This document shows positions 11,045-21,291 of a DNA stretch of 64,000 nt, in pieces. A program made the position numbers and the translations under genes. Location: contig NC_051097.1 of the NCBI RefSeq assembly GCF_901709675.1, positions 1,745,039 to 1,809,038 on the forward strand. Reading direction: 5' to 3'. Numbering within the stretch: position 1 is the stretch's first letter; every line of letters starts with the position of its first letter. The notes under the pieces are model-generated. The model made no database searches, was not told the DNA's origin, and was given only the letters and a program-made list of their open reading frames with translations. This DNA is from Syngnathus acus (taxonomy: Eukaryota; Chordata; Actinopteri; Syngnathiformes; Syngnathidae).

Positions 11045-12669
11045 CAGTGCCTTGTGAAAGTATTCGGCCTCCTTGAACCTTTCAACATTTCGCGACATTT
11101 CAGGCTTCAAACATAAAGATATAAAAGTTAAATTTTTTGTCAAGAATCAACAAGTGGGACACAATCGTGAAGTGGAACAAAATTTATTGGATAATTTAAA
11201 CTTTTTTAACAAATAAAAAACTGGAAAGTGGGGCGTGCAATATTATTCGGCCCCCTTGCGCTAATACTTTGTAGCGCCACCTTTTGCTGCAATTACAGCT
11301 GCAAGTCGCTTGGGGTATGTCTCTAGCAGTTTTGCACATCGAGAGACTGGAATTCTTGCCCATTCTTCCTTGCAAAACAGCTCGAGCTCAGTGAGGTTGG
11401 ATGGAGAGCGTTTGTGAACAGCAGTCTTCAGCTCTTTCCACAGATTCTCGATTGGATTCAGGTCTGGACTTTGACTTGGCCATTCTAACACCTGGATACG
11501 TCTATTTGTGAACCATTCCATTGTCGATTTGGCTTTATGTTTTGGATCATTGTCCTGTTGGAAGATAAATCTCCGTCCCAGTCTCAGGTCTTTTGCAGAC
11601 TCCAACAGGTTTTCTTCCAGAATGGTCCTGTATTTGGCTCCATCCATCTTCCCATCAATTTTAGCCATCTTCCCTGTCCCTGCTGAAGAAAAGCAGGCCC
11701 AAACCATGATGCTGCCACCACCATGTTTGACAGTGGGGATGGTGTGTTCAGGGTGATGAGCTGTGTTGCTTTTACGCCAAACATATCGTTTTGCATTGTG
11801 GCCAAAAAGTTTGATTTTGGTTTCATCTGACCAGAGCACCTTCTTCCACATGTTTGGTGTGTCTCCCAGGTGGTTTGTGGCAAACTTTAAACGAGACTTT
11901 TTATGGATATCTTTGAGAAATGGCTTTCTTCTTGCCACTCTTCCATAAAGGCCAGATTTGTGCAGTGCACGACTGATTGTTGTCCTATGGACAGACTCTC
12001 CCACCTCAGCTGTAGTTATCTGCAGTTCATCCAGAGTGATCATGGGCCTCTTGGCTGCATCTCTGATCAGTCTTCTCCTTGTTTGAGATGAAAGTTTGGA
12101 GGGACGGCCGGGTCTTGGTAGATTTGCAGTGGTCTGATACTCCTTCCATTTCAATATAATTGCTTGCACAGTGCTCCTTGAGATGTTTAAAGCTTGGGAA
12201 ATCTTTTTGTATCCAAATCCGGCTTTAAACTTCTCCACAACAGTATCTCGGACCTGCCTGGTGTGTTCCTTTGTCTTCATGGTTCTCTCTGCGCTTTAAA
12301 CAGAACCCTGAGACTATCAAAGAGCAGGTGCGTTTATACGGAGACTTGATTACACACAGGTGCATTCTATTTATCATCATCAGTCATTTAGGACAACATT
12401 GGATCATTCAAAGATCGTCACTGAACTTCTGGAGTGAGTTTGCTGCACTGAAAGTAAAGGGGCCGAATAACATTGCACGCCCCACTTTTCAGTTTTTTAT
12501 TTGTTAAAAAAAGTTTAAATTATCCAATAAATTTCGTTCCACTTCACGATTGTGTCCCACTTGTTGATTCTTGACAAAAAATAAAAATTTTATATCTTTA
12601 TGTTTGAAGCCTGAAATGTGGCGAAATGTTGAAAAGTTCAAGGGGGCCGAATACTTTCGCAAGGCACTG
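11045..12669 (-). mobile_element. complete Tc1-like transposon
   Basis: A 1625-bp element flanked by TA. The ends read CAGTGCCTTGTGAAAGTATT and CAGTGCCTTGCGAAAGTATT (inverse). The inverted repeats are about 210 bp long on each side (about 11045-11253 and 12459-12669), the long-repeat arrangement seen in fish Tc1 elements such as the Sleeping Beauty group. It contains one intact transposase gene. It lies inside another TA-flanked element. Confidence 0.95.
11261..12280 (-). CDS. Tc1 transposase, intact
   Basis: 339 codons, the usual length for Tc1 transposases, without a break. Residues about 1-60 form a first helix-turn-helix (YKKISQALNISRSTVQAII). A GRPSK hinge (58-62) leads to a second DNA-binding part. 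The DDE catalytic core shows D in VLWSDETKIKLFG (about 152), D in FIFQQDNDPKHKA (about 244) and E in PDLNPIENLWKELK (about 279), with DD34E spacing. The start codon at 12280 is the only one that keeps the full N-terminal domain. All catalytic residues are present, so it could be active or recently active. Confidence 0.93.
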   Translation of the reverse strand: MKTKEHTRQVRDTVVEKFKAGFGYKKISQALNISRSTVQAIILKWKEYQTTANLPRPGRPSKLSSQTRRRLIRDAAKRPMITLDELQITTAEVGESVHRTTISRALHKSGLYGRVARRKPFLKDIHKKSRLKFATNHLGDTPNMWKKVLWSDETKIKLFGHNAKRYVWRKSNTAHHPEHTIPTVKHGGGSIMVWACFSSAGTGKMAKIDGKMDGAKYRTILEENLLESAKDLRLGRRFIFQQDNDPKHKAKSTMEWFTNRRIQVLEWPSQSPDLNPIENLWKELKTAVHKRSPSNLTELELFCKEEWARIPVSRCAKLLETYPKRLAAVIAAKGGATKY

Positions 12670-12788
12670 TAAGAGTCAAAATTTGGGTGCGTATTATACA
12701 TGGGTACAGGCTTTTTTCCAGCATCGACATGCCATTTTTAGGGTGGGTATTATGCACGGGGGCGCATTATGCATGGAAAAACACGGTA

Positions 12789-12977
12789 AATAAGCACCGA
12801 CAATTATATTTAAAAGTTAATAAAATGGATTATATGCAACTCCTGAGGGGGGTTCAACTCAGGGGTTGAATGACTTCAGATTTACTTGAGACATGGGCAA
12901 TTGTAGACTGCCTTGCAACCACAATTGTGCGTCCATTGGTGATTCGCGCCCCCAACCAGGCCACCTACGATATTTCA
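12789..12977. other. non-coding intron
   Basis: Short intronic stretch between the TA-flanked element and the degenerate minisatellite. Nothing recognised. Confidence 0.4.
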
Positions 12978-13082
12978 AAGTTAGGTTTCAACTAAGGCTT
13001 ACGGTGTCAAACTGGGGTTAGTGTTTCAATGTAGGGTTTCAAATTACAGCTAGACTTTCAAATAGTCTTAAGGTTTCAATTT
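12978..13082. repeat. degenerate 'GGGTTTCAAA' minisatellite, part 1
   Basis: Imperfect tandem units of about 18 bp of the type 'gggtttcaaactagggtta'. The array continues at 13512-13549 and 13893-14117 around two insertions. Several units contain TTAGGG. Confidence 0.7.
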
Positions 13083-13086
13083 AGAT

Positions 13087-13511
13087 GTCACGGAAGATGA
13101 CAGGGCGACCAAGTGCAGCACGATCCTTCATGGAAAAAAGGGGGAAAGGGGAAGTGGAACGCTGGACTTGCGGTCTGGCAGGCGTGGCTGAGCAGCAGAC
13201 CACAGCGCATAGTCGTAGTCAGAGGCAGGCAGGTTGTCGAGGCAGGCGGCGATCAGAAGCGTGGTCAAAGGACAAGCAAGTAGTCGGGGCAGGCGGCGAT
13301 CAAAGCGTGGTCGGTCAGTTTACGGAAGCAGTTGGCAACAGAGATCGTTCAGGGGACAAAAAGGCAGTGGTGTCATGAGCAGGGTAAGTAGACGAACTGA
13401 CAACCACTGGCAGAATACACAGAGGTTAAGTAGGGGACCTACCGAGCTGTAGCAGGTGCTGGCAATTCCTTGATTGGGGCTTGGCTGGAAGTCAGGCGAC
13501 GCAGGAACGTG
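13087..13511. repeat. inserted dispersed repeat (TGTCACG...CGTGACA)
   Basis: A GC-rich segment interrupting the minisatellite, with short inverted ends TGTCACG and CGTGACA. The TG...CA ends and length resemble a solo LTR, but I saw no target duplication. Internal direct repeats read 'ggcaggcggcgatca' near 13240 and 13290. Confidence 0.4.
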
Positions 13512-13549
13512 ACAGAGCTTCTAAATAGGGTTAGGGTTTTGCAGTAGGG

Positions 13550-13892
13550 CAGGGGTGATAAAATTATTTTTGTCGGGGACCGCATTGTCCTCATAGTTTT
13601 CTTCGGAGGGCCATTATGACTGTCAACGCCTTCTATTATATACAGTATAAGCTACATGACAAACTGATGAATAACTCGCTTTGAAATCAGAGACTAGTAA
13701 AAACTGTTCAAATATTTGAAAAAGATGAATAGTGATAGAAATTCATAGCAATATCTATAGTTTTTAAAAGTGAAGACACGTTGCAATTTTATCATTGACA
13801 CATGGAGTTGATCCACAATTTGTCTTGGCAGGCCTCATAAAATGATGTGATGGGCCGCCACTGGCCCCCGGGCCTTGAGTTTGACACCTATG
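13550..13892. mobile_element. hAT-type MITE (GTTTGACACC family)
   Basis: 343 bp beginning CAGGGGTGATAAAATTATTT and ending 'cttgagtttgacacctatg'. Flanking 8-mers CAGTAGGG and CTGTAGGG differ at one base. Related copies are at 20919-21246, 26409-26817 and 32313-32642. No coding capacity. Confidence 0.85.
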
Positions 13893-14117
13893 CTGTAGGG
13901 TTTCAAACTAGTGTTGGTGTTTCAAAGTAGGATTTCAAATTAGGTTCATGGCTTCAAAATAGTATTTTAAACCAGGGTTAGGGTTTCAAAGTAGGGTTAG
14001 GATTTCAAACTAGGATTATTGAATCAAATTAGGGTTTCAAACTAAGGTTGGGGTTTCAAAATAGAGTTTTACACTAGGGTGAGTGTTTCAAAGTAGGGTT
14101 TCAAATTAGGGTTTTGA
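13893..14117. repeat. degenerate 'GGGTTTCAAA' minisatellite, part 2
   Basis: Continuation of the array from 12978. About a dozen diverged units with 'tttcaaa' and 'tagggtt(agg)' cores. Confidence 0.7.
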
Positions 14118-14271
14118 GAATACTTGGATCAGAAGTACCACAGGGTAAAAGTGTTTACTAGCGGGGATTTTATTTGTGCACTGCGTTTTTAGAACATTCG
14201 TATATGTAGTTTAGCATAATTAATCATTTTTTACATCCCTGTTGCTTCCTTTCTATTTTTTTAACAGAACG

Positions 14272-14295
14272 TGTGTGTGTGTGCATGTGTGTGTG

Positions 14296-14327
<32 letters not shown>

Positions 14328-14372
14328 TGTGTGTGTGTGTGTGCATGTACATGTAATTGTGTGTGTGTGTGT
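14272..14372. repeat. (GT)n/(GCGT)n microsatellite
   Basis: Mixed GT and GCGT tandem repeat with GCAT interruptions. Confidence 0.95.
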
Positions 14373-14521
14373 ACTTAATCAAATCTGCATGCAGCTTTAA
14401 CATAATGAAGCAAAACCATGCAGGTTTATAGTGAAGCATAACATGGAAGGAGTCACAAAACACACACAGCTAATTAAACATGCAACATTAAAAAAAGAGA
14501 GACAAGTGGAATTAGACATAC

Positions 14522-14580
14522 TGTAAAAGCTGGCCATTACATATTTTTGGCAGCGATCACCAGTAAATTCATTTGGACAC
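14522..14580 (-). CDS. nrg1: neuregulin EGF beta exon
   Basis: A 59-nt exon encoding (R)CPNEFTGDRCQKYVMASFY, the C-terminal third of the EGF-like domain in beta isoforms. It is one residue from human (NY to KY). It supplies cysteines 5 and 6 of the EGF fold. The acceptor TAATCAG ends at 14581 and the donor GTATGT starts at 14521. Entry and exit phases match both the common EGF exon and the transmembrane exon. Beta isoforms are generally the stronger ErbB ligands. Confidence 0.96.
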
Positions 14581-14589
14581 CTGATTAGG

Positions 14590-15318
14590 AAAAAAGAGAA
14601 ACATACAAGAGGAAACAGGCAGTTAGTTTATAAAAGTGAAGAATAACCCACAATGGTCATCACTGGTGTTGACAGAAAGGGCAAGCTAGACAAATGTCTA
14701 GTTGGAATTTTTACTTTTTTACTTTTACTACTTTTTTTTACTTCAAGCGGATGACTGAAATGTGCATGTAAATAGGTAGCCACTTGGACTGATCCATTCT
14801 GTAGTTTCCAAATACAGGTTTCGGTGAAGTCCAACCTAGGGAATACATTGGCTCTGACACACAGGACTCATAAGACCAAAGGAGGAGCCTCAGCCCCCAG
14901 TGGTCACTTGAATCCCAGTGTTGGCAGACATTTGATCAGAAACTTTGTAAAAAATCACAATCTAGAATTGTACGTGCAAGTGTTAGCCTACACGCTGGTG
15001 TTGGAGGGGCGTACTGAATGAAAAATTAGTAGTGGGTTGAGTGTTTGAAAAAGAAGAAAAAAAAAGACTGTTTTTCAGTGGCGGACACCAGAATGGGATG
15101 TGATGAAGTCGAAGATCATGCAAGTTTCAGTTCATTGCTGTTCTAAAAGGAAGACGTCAGTCCTCGATCAAAACCAGATCACAGAATTAATTATGGCTTT
15201 CTCATGACCAAATTTAACCATCATTGTTCATAAAAGAAAGATGAACTTCTCAACTTTTCAAAACATGAGGGTGAAACACCAGTAATGACGTGTGGGACTG
15301 AATACAGTGGTCACATAC
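14590..15318. other. non-coding intron
   Basis: Intron between the beta and alpha EGF exons. No repeat family or exon recognised. Confidence 0.5.
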
Positions 15319-15386
15319 GTTTTGGGTTTGAGACTTTCTTAAGCACAGCTTGTTCACATCGGTGCCCAGTGAATCCGGTCAAGCAC
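15319..15386 (-). CDS. nrg1: neuregulin EGF alpha exon
   Basis: A 68-nt exon encoding (R)CLTGFTGHRCEQAVLKKVSN then PK. It aligns with the mammalian alpha exon (C-x-x-GFTG-x-RC, then V-x-x-KV-x-N). It follows the acceptor CCATTGGCCAG (ending 15387) and ends at donor GTATGTG (15318). The phases allow it to replace the beta exon: the final C joins AA of the transmembrane exon to give Gln. Order on the gene (common EGF, alpha, beta, transmembrane) is the same as in mammals. The conserved frame and splice sites argue it is used. Confidence 0.9.
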
Positions 15387-16389
15387 CTGGCCAATGGGTA
15401 GAAAGGACAAGAGAATAACAGTACGTAACACACGGGACAAACAAGATGGACAAAAAACAAAACAAACAAAAACACTGATGTGGGAGTAAAACCTTGGTGT
15501 ATGGTGAATTAAAAAAAAAAAAAAAAAGTCACATTCTTACTTGATGACCCACATGTAGCAATGGGGATATGTTCAAGTAAGATCAGACAAATTACCTTAC
15601 CTTATAATGTAAACTAGACGACTCCAGCACATTATTCACCAGCTGTGTTACTCACGATCTGGGTTACACACTAGCTGATTGTAAGCATCAAAACCCCTAA
15701 ATCCCCTAAACATTGTCAGATAATGAGATAAAAATATTAAGATATTCAGGAGGAGGAGCACATGACACCAATTAAGGACTTTGTCACTCCCACCGATTTG
15801 CACCTAAACACAACAAACACAGATGATGGTGGTGGTAGCAGTTAAGATAGAAGAAGCTATCGACAACCTTGCAGTTGTCCCATGTTTATATTGGTTCATT
15901 TAAAGAACACGACACCATGGTAGAAAAGCCAAAGTCCCAGAAATAATGTTCAAAAGGCGTATCAATGTAACGAAAGGATGGCTATTGTTTAAGATAGATC
16001 TCTATGTACACGGTTGTTATCACGTGAACTCAACTCTTCTGCGTGAACTTCCGTGATCTTGTGGTCTCGCCTGTGCAGATTTTGGGACACGCACCGCACA
16101 TGCACCGCAGTCGATCTGCATTGCATTCAAAATGTCTTCCGTACAGACACCACAACGCATCATTGTGAATTAGCCGGACTCAATCACTGGTACAGCATTG
16201 AGTCTAGATTTCCAGGCTACTTGTGCTGTAGAGTTTCCTTGCTTGCCTTTAAGGGTCATTGTCAAGAAAGTGGAATGTGTGAAATTGTTTCCAAAGTAGC
16301 TTGAGGGACCGAACGCAGTAAAACACAAAACCATCACACACTCACTTGAGCTTGACTCAAAGGCAGTGTCTTAAGTTCCATCTTCTTAC
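15387..16389. other. non-coding intron with a repeat shared with 41.6 kb
   Basis: No exon seen. The stretch around 15910-16010 ('caccatggtagaa...gcgtatcaatgtaa') resembles 41628-41710, so it belongs to an unnamed dispersed repeat. An A-run lies near 15513-15527. Confidence 0.5.
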
Positions 16390-16528
16390 CTGCACAAAAA
16401 CTTTGTGCTGCCAGGCATGATTTCAAGGGTAAAGCACTCCCCTCCATTGACACAGTAGTTCTTCTGGCTATCACTACAGCGTGTCACATGACTGGAAGTC
16501 TTGGCTGTAGTGGTGGTGCTGGTGGAAG
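16390..16528 (-). CDS. nrg1: neuregulin common EGF exon
   Basis: A 139-nt exon with a Ser/Thr-rich stalk (STSTTTTAKTSSHVT), then RCSDSQKNYCVNGGECFTLE and IMPGSTKFLC. It carries the first four of six EGF cysteines and the conserved NGGEC turn, and resembles human HLVKCAEKEKTFCVNGGECF. The acceptor TTCTGCAG ends at 16529 and the donor GTAAGAAG starts at 16389. Its phase fits the first coding exon (T|CT gives Ser). The domain is the part that binds ErbB3 and ErbB4. Confidence 0.97.
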
Positions 16529-17183
16529 CTGCAGAAGACAGAATGAATCAGAAGTTGAACTGGAATTTATTCATGTCTTGTGAGAACTGACACTGGACTT
16601 TCTGTAAAAGACATGGGTGGACTTTGGTGGAGGCTCAATACAAAAATGATTGTATTCATGAATTTTTCATTATGCATTAAAATATCAACTTACAATCAAA
16701 TGAAATACTGTTAATGTTTTATAACATAGACACTCAGGAATGTTAGTTGTTTTTTTTGTGCCTGACCACCCGATGTGATGTACATGTCTGCCTTATACTG
16801 ATCAAAAATAAGACTGCTTTGTTGATTCTTAACATCCTAAAAGGCATACAAATAGTACTGCTTTTATTGTTGATATTGGGTCCAACATAATAATGTTGGA
16901 GCTTAGCCAACAGGCTACTGGTTTAATTTTTCTGATGGGTCCAAGTCTGCTGCAGTAGCTGGTGCTGCTGTTAAGTCACGTTAAGGACAAAACATGATGC
17001 ACTGCATCAGAAGTCCAGGAATATTTCACTTGCGTCATCTCACATGTCACTGAAAAAACATGAATATTTTAAGAAATAATTTCCATTCAAGAAAGGCAAA
17101 TCTTGTCCACATTGAAAACAAACAAAATAGTAATAAGGAGAATTAGGCCATAGAATCTTGTGACTGAATTCAAGTGTTATATA
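16529..17183. other. non-coding intron
   Basis: Start of the 21-kb intron between the type III exon and the EGF exon. Nothing recognised. Confidence 0.5.
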
Positions 17184-18440
17184 CAGGACTGTCTCAGAAA
17201 ATTTGAATATTGTATAGTTCTTTATTTTCTGAAATGCAATTAAAAAAAAAAAAGTCATACATTCTGGATTCATTACAAATCAACTGAAATATCGCAAGCC
17301 TTTTATTATTTTAATATTGCTGATTATGGCTTACAGCTTAAGAAAACTCAAAAATTCTATCTCAAAATTTAAAAAGATTTATAACAGCAAAACAAAATCA
17401 AACATTTAAAAATGTCCAGTAATGCACTCAGTACTTGGTTGGGAATCCTTTTACACGGATTACTGCATCAATGCTGCGTGGCATGGAGGCAATCAGCCTG
17501 TGGCATTGCTGAGGTGTTATGGATCTGTATGCCAGGATGCTTCAATAGCGGCCTTTAGCTCATTTGCATTGTTGGGTCTAGTGTCTTTCAGCTTCTTCTT
17601 CACAATACCCCACAAATTCTCTATGGGGTTCAGGTCAGGGGAATTGGCAGGCCAATCGAGGACATTTATGCCATGGTCAGTGCACCATTTACTGGTGGTT
17701 TTGGCACTGTGGGCAGGGGCCAGATCATGCTGGAAAATGAAATCATCATCTCCATAGAGCTTTTCAGCAGACGGAAGCGTGTAGTGCTCTAAAATCTCTT
17801 GGTACACAGCTGCATTTACTCTGGACTTAATGAGACACAGTGGACCAACACCAGCAGCTGACATGGCTCCCCAAACCATCGCTGACTGTGGGAACTTCAC
17901 ACTGGATTTCAAGCGACTTGGATTTTGCTCCTCTCCAGCCTTTCTCCAGACTCTGGCGCCTTGACTTCCAAATGAAATACAAAATTTGCTTTCGTCTGAA
18001 AAGAGGACTTTGGACCACTCTGCAACTGACCAGTGCTTCTTTTCCATAGCCCAAGCAGACGCTTCTTCCATTGTCTTGAGTTCAGAAGTGGCTTGACTAT
18101 GGGTATACGGCTATTGTAGCCCATTTCCCGGACACGTCTGTGAACAGTGGCTTTTGATACCTGGACTCCAGCTTCAGTCTTTGAAGCTCCCCCAAATTCT
18201 GGAATCGACTCTTCTTCACAATGCTGTTAAGGCTGCGGTCATCTCTCTTGGTTGTGCGGCGTTTCCTGCCACATTTCCCCCTTCCAACAGACTTTTTGTG
18301 GATGTGCTTTGAAACTGCACTCTGTGAAAAGCTTGCTCTTTGAGAGATTTCTTTTTGTGTCTTACCCTCCTGATGGAGGGTGTCAATGATGGTCCTCTGG
18401 ACAGCAGTCAGGATCAGCAGTCTTCCCCATACTTGTGATT
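17184..18440 (-). mobile_element. Tc1-like element (CAGGACTGTCTCAG ends), right end lost
   Basis: The left end CAGGACTGTCTCAGAAAATT is preceded by TA. The body is the same family as the element at 56439-60211. The right inverted repeat is missing: the sequence stops after 'cttgtgatttagttta' and runs into a short TA repeat at 18439-18470. Confidence 0.85.
17430..18430 (-). pseudogene. Tc1 transposase, decayed
   Basis: Reads the C-terminal two thirds of a transposase on the minus strand: VLFSDESKFCISFG, FIFQHDLAPAHSAK, SPDLNPIENLWGIVK, so the DDE positions are recognisable. The open piece (17517-18071) begins mid-protein. The N-terminal part (18075-18430) needs frame changes, and the C-terminal end near 17517 also goes out of frame. 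A more complete relative is at 58894-59883. Confidence 0.85.
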
Positions 18441-18471
18441 TAGTTTATATATATATATGTATATATATATA

Positions 18472-19190
18472 ACGGAGCTTCGGTTTTTGACCACAATCCG
18501 TTCCAGAAGGCTGTTCGAAAAGTGAATCATGTTTACCCATTACAAATAATGGAATAAAAATGAATCCGTTCCAAGCCAAAAAAAACCCCGCCTTTTTTAA
18601 GCATTTGTTCATTTGCGCATTTTTGTCCGATCGTGCAACTGCAGCGCACCGCCGAACGCGCAACCGTAGCGCGTCGCCGACCGCGCAACTGCACCGCGCT
18701 GGTCGCATTATTGTGACAGAGCCGTCGCTGAAATTTAGAAAATATTTTTAAAGTCCTGATGTACTTTCCAAAATTTAAGTGGACCTCAGTGCGCAGGGAG
18801 CTTAATTTTGTCCGATCGCGCAACCGTAGCGCGCCGCCGACCGCGCAACTGCACCGCGCTGGTCGCCTTATTGTGACAGAGCTGTCGCTAAAATTTAGAA
18901 AATATTTTTGAAGTCCTAATGGACTTTCCAAAATTTAAGTGGACCTCAGTACGCAGGGAGCTTAATTTGGTCCGACGCGCAACCGCAGCGCGCCGGGCGC
19001 TCACTGTCGCATTGCTTTAGCAGCGTCTTTGTGTTTTAGGACGGCTTTACTGCTCCCACTTGCTTCCTTTGGAGGCATGATTAGAGTTGATGCAATCCTC
19101 AGAGTAACGAGAATGTAATAACGAACGGAGTCAGTTGGCATGCGGGTCCTCTCGGCTCATCTCGCGAGGTTCGACAACCGAAAAAACTGT
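18472..19190. mobile_element. pogo/Tigger-like non-autonomous element with GC-rich tandem core
   Basis: Ends recall 'cctcggttttcgacc' and 'ggttcgacaaccgaa'. The core repeats a segment of roughly 160-185 bp, with starts near 18624, 18806 and 18967. Each copy begins 'gtccgatcg(c/t)gcaac' and is rich in GCGC. On the minus strand near 19078 it encodes MPPKEASGSSKAVLKHKDAA before a stop, which looks like the start of a transposase. Related: 24029-24615 and 26890-27450. Confidence 0.65.
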
Positions 19191-19194
19191 GAAC

Positions 19195-20918
19195 TCTATT
19201 CACCCATCAAGCCATCTTTATTTTGGTACTATTGTTTTCAATCGAATGCAAGACAACTTTAGTATTCAAACACTCACCTTCTTCTTGTTATGACTCTTTT
19301 CATGGAGAATTTGTGGCTTTTTTCCCTTTCTCTTAAAAGGACGTCCTTGTCTTGCTTTAATGTGGGCCTTAAAACATTTGTCTATTCAACACATCGTCAA
19401 AGGCAACACATGGGGGAAAAGGTAGGTAATTTTATCCTAACCCTTTCAGAGTTTGTCAAGACTGCAATTCTATTTTGATTTACAAGTTGTTCAAGTGAAC
19501 TGAAAAATGTATATAAAAATAATACTTCAATCCAAACACCAATTAACATTGGTTACACACAGTGCAAGCGCATATGTCAAAACTGTGTCAATGGACGGAC
19601 GAACTGTAGCATTTTTAAGGGACACGCCCTCATCCAAATGAATATCAAAAATAGCCACAAGAGGGCTCTACTGTCCCTACTGTCCATGTCACTGTGTTAG
19701 CTGGCTGAGGACTGCGGGGGTAACTTTCTCACATAACCTTGGGAAAAAAATGATGACTCATTCAAGCCATTCTACTTTTCTCATTCATTAGATGGATGGT
19801 GTTCAAGTTCAAGATGACGATTATGGCAAACCATCACAGCAATGAGGTTATGACTTGGCATGTTTGGTAGGAAGCACAGGATGCCAAATCCAGAGCCTAT
19901 ATTAGTAATACTCACAAATACCTGGCATGCTGTAACCAATTTTTAACCCTTAATGGGATGTATTTGCTTACCAAATCTTTTTTGTTCAATTATTTCCGTT
20001 TTTTCTCAGTGAAAAATGTGCACATACACTTCAAATACTAAACTCCCTGTGCAAGGAAATATATTTTGAACTCTTTCCAGCACACATTAGGATCCCCCAG
20101 AATACTATGTTAGTAAATATTACATATACTATACATATATATCATACTAAAAATAAATTACAGTAGCAGTGCATTGCGTTGTACGGTCAGCTAGAAGTTG
20201 GCACACGTTAGCAAGGCCGCTCTCATCTTAGACATGACTTTGATGTAGACATGTGGTAGGACACAGCAGAAGATCGCCAATCTTGGAGGCATGCTGTACA
20301 TAAGGGAGTAAAGGATACAGACACTCGACTTAGCCAGGCACAAAATGAGAAAAGAGAAAAACGATTGGTAGGAGGTTCCCAGAGTACCCAAAATCACACA
20401 ACTTGCATCTGTGACATCTGCACAGCCACTCAAAGATAGGGCTATACAGCCATCACAAACGTTTGAGAATCACTTCAGGGCACAATCCATCGTCTTCACG
20501 GAGGCCAGAGAAAATATTACACATCATACTAAAAATAAATTACAGTAGCAGTCCATTGCTTTTGGTGGCTATCATCCCACACTTACTAACTACTGAAAAT
20601 ATTGTATAGTGAAGGCCTTGCATTATGTTATAATAATCTTACGAAAAAGTTACATGCATCTTTTCAATGTTTTCTGCCCATGAATTTTGCAAATTTTCTA
20701 GTTCATTTGTTTAATATCTATATTAAATTTAAAGGAAGAGTGTGTAAGATTTATTTATTTTTAGATCTCTATGTGTGACCTGTGACGGGCTGGCAACCAG
20801 TTCAAGGTGTAGTCTGCCTTTTGGTTAGGGTCAGTGTTTGAACTACAATCCCATCTCCGCAAAACAGACCAACCACAATCTTAAACGTCACTGTACTGTC
20901 CTAGACAATTATGTAGTG
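19195..20918. other. non-coding intron
   Basis: No exon or known element. A 30-bp sequence ('catactaaaaataaattaca' onward) occurs at about 20144-20176 and again at about 20525-20556. Confidence 0.5.
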
Positions 20919-21246
20919 CGCAGATGTCAAACTCAAGGCCCGGGGGCCAGATACGGCCCGCCACATCATTTTATGTGGCCCGCAAAGACAAATTGTGCAT
21001 CAAATTCGTGTGTCATTACTAGAATTGCAAATTGTCTTCACTTTTATTAATATATATTTTTTTTAATATTTGACCAGTTCTTACTCGTCTGATTTGAAAA
21101 CGAGTTATTTGTCACTTTGTTTTGTAGCTTTTACTGTATATAATATGAGGTGCTCATACATTTATTGGGGTTGACAGTCATAATGGCCCTCCGAAAGAAG
21201 CTATGACTACAATGCGGCCGACGAAAAAAATGAGTTTGACACGCCT
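20919..21246. mobile_element. hAT-type MITE (GTTTGACACC family), inverted copy
   Basis: Begins 'cgcagatgtcaaactcaagg' and ends 'atgagtttgacacgcc', the reverse orientation of the copies at 13550 and 32313. No clean target duplication was found. Confidence 0.75.
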
Positions 21247-21291
21247 TTTGATTATGTCACACTACATTGTAGTGTGACATCATCAAAAGGC
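21243..21291. repeat. near-perfect 24-bp palindrome
   Basis: Left arm GCCTTTTGATTATGTCACAC plus TACA pairs with the right arm ending ATCATCAAAAGGC, with one mismatch and a one-base centre. It directly abuts the MITE end. Confidence 0.85.

Larger units (their letters stand above)
10372..12786. mobile_element. TA-flanked element (CCGTGTTTTTCCATGCATAA ends), split by Tc1
   Basis: Ends CCGTGTTTTTCCATGCATAA and its inverse are flanked by TA (10370-10371 and 12787-12788). After subtracting the inserted Tc1, about 790 bp remain. The body carries a promoter-like stretch: CTATATAAAGAGCGAGAG near 10722, then a leader ending TACAG|GTAATA near 10773. Shorter relatives are at 25109-25952 (opposite orientation) and 62503-62910. 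Superfamily not certain. Confidence 0.75.
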
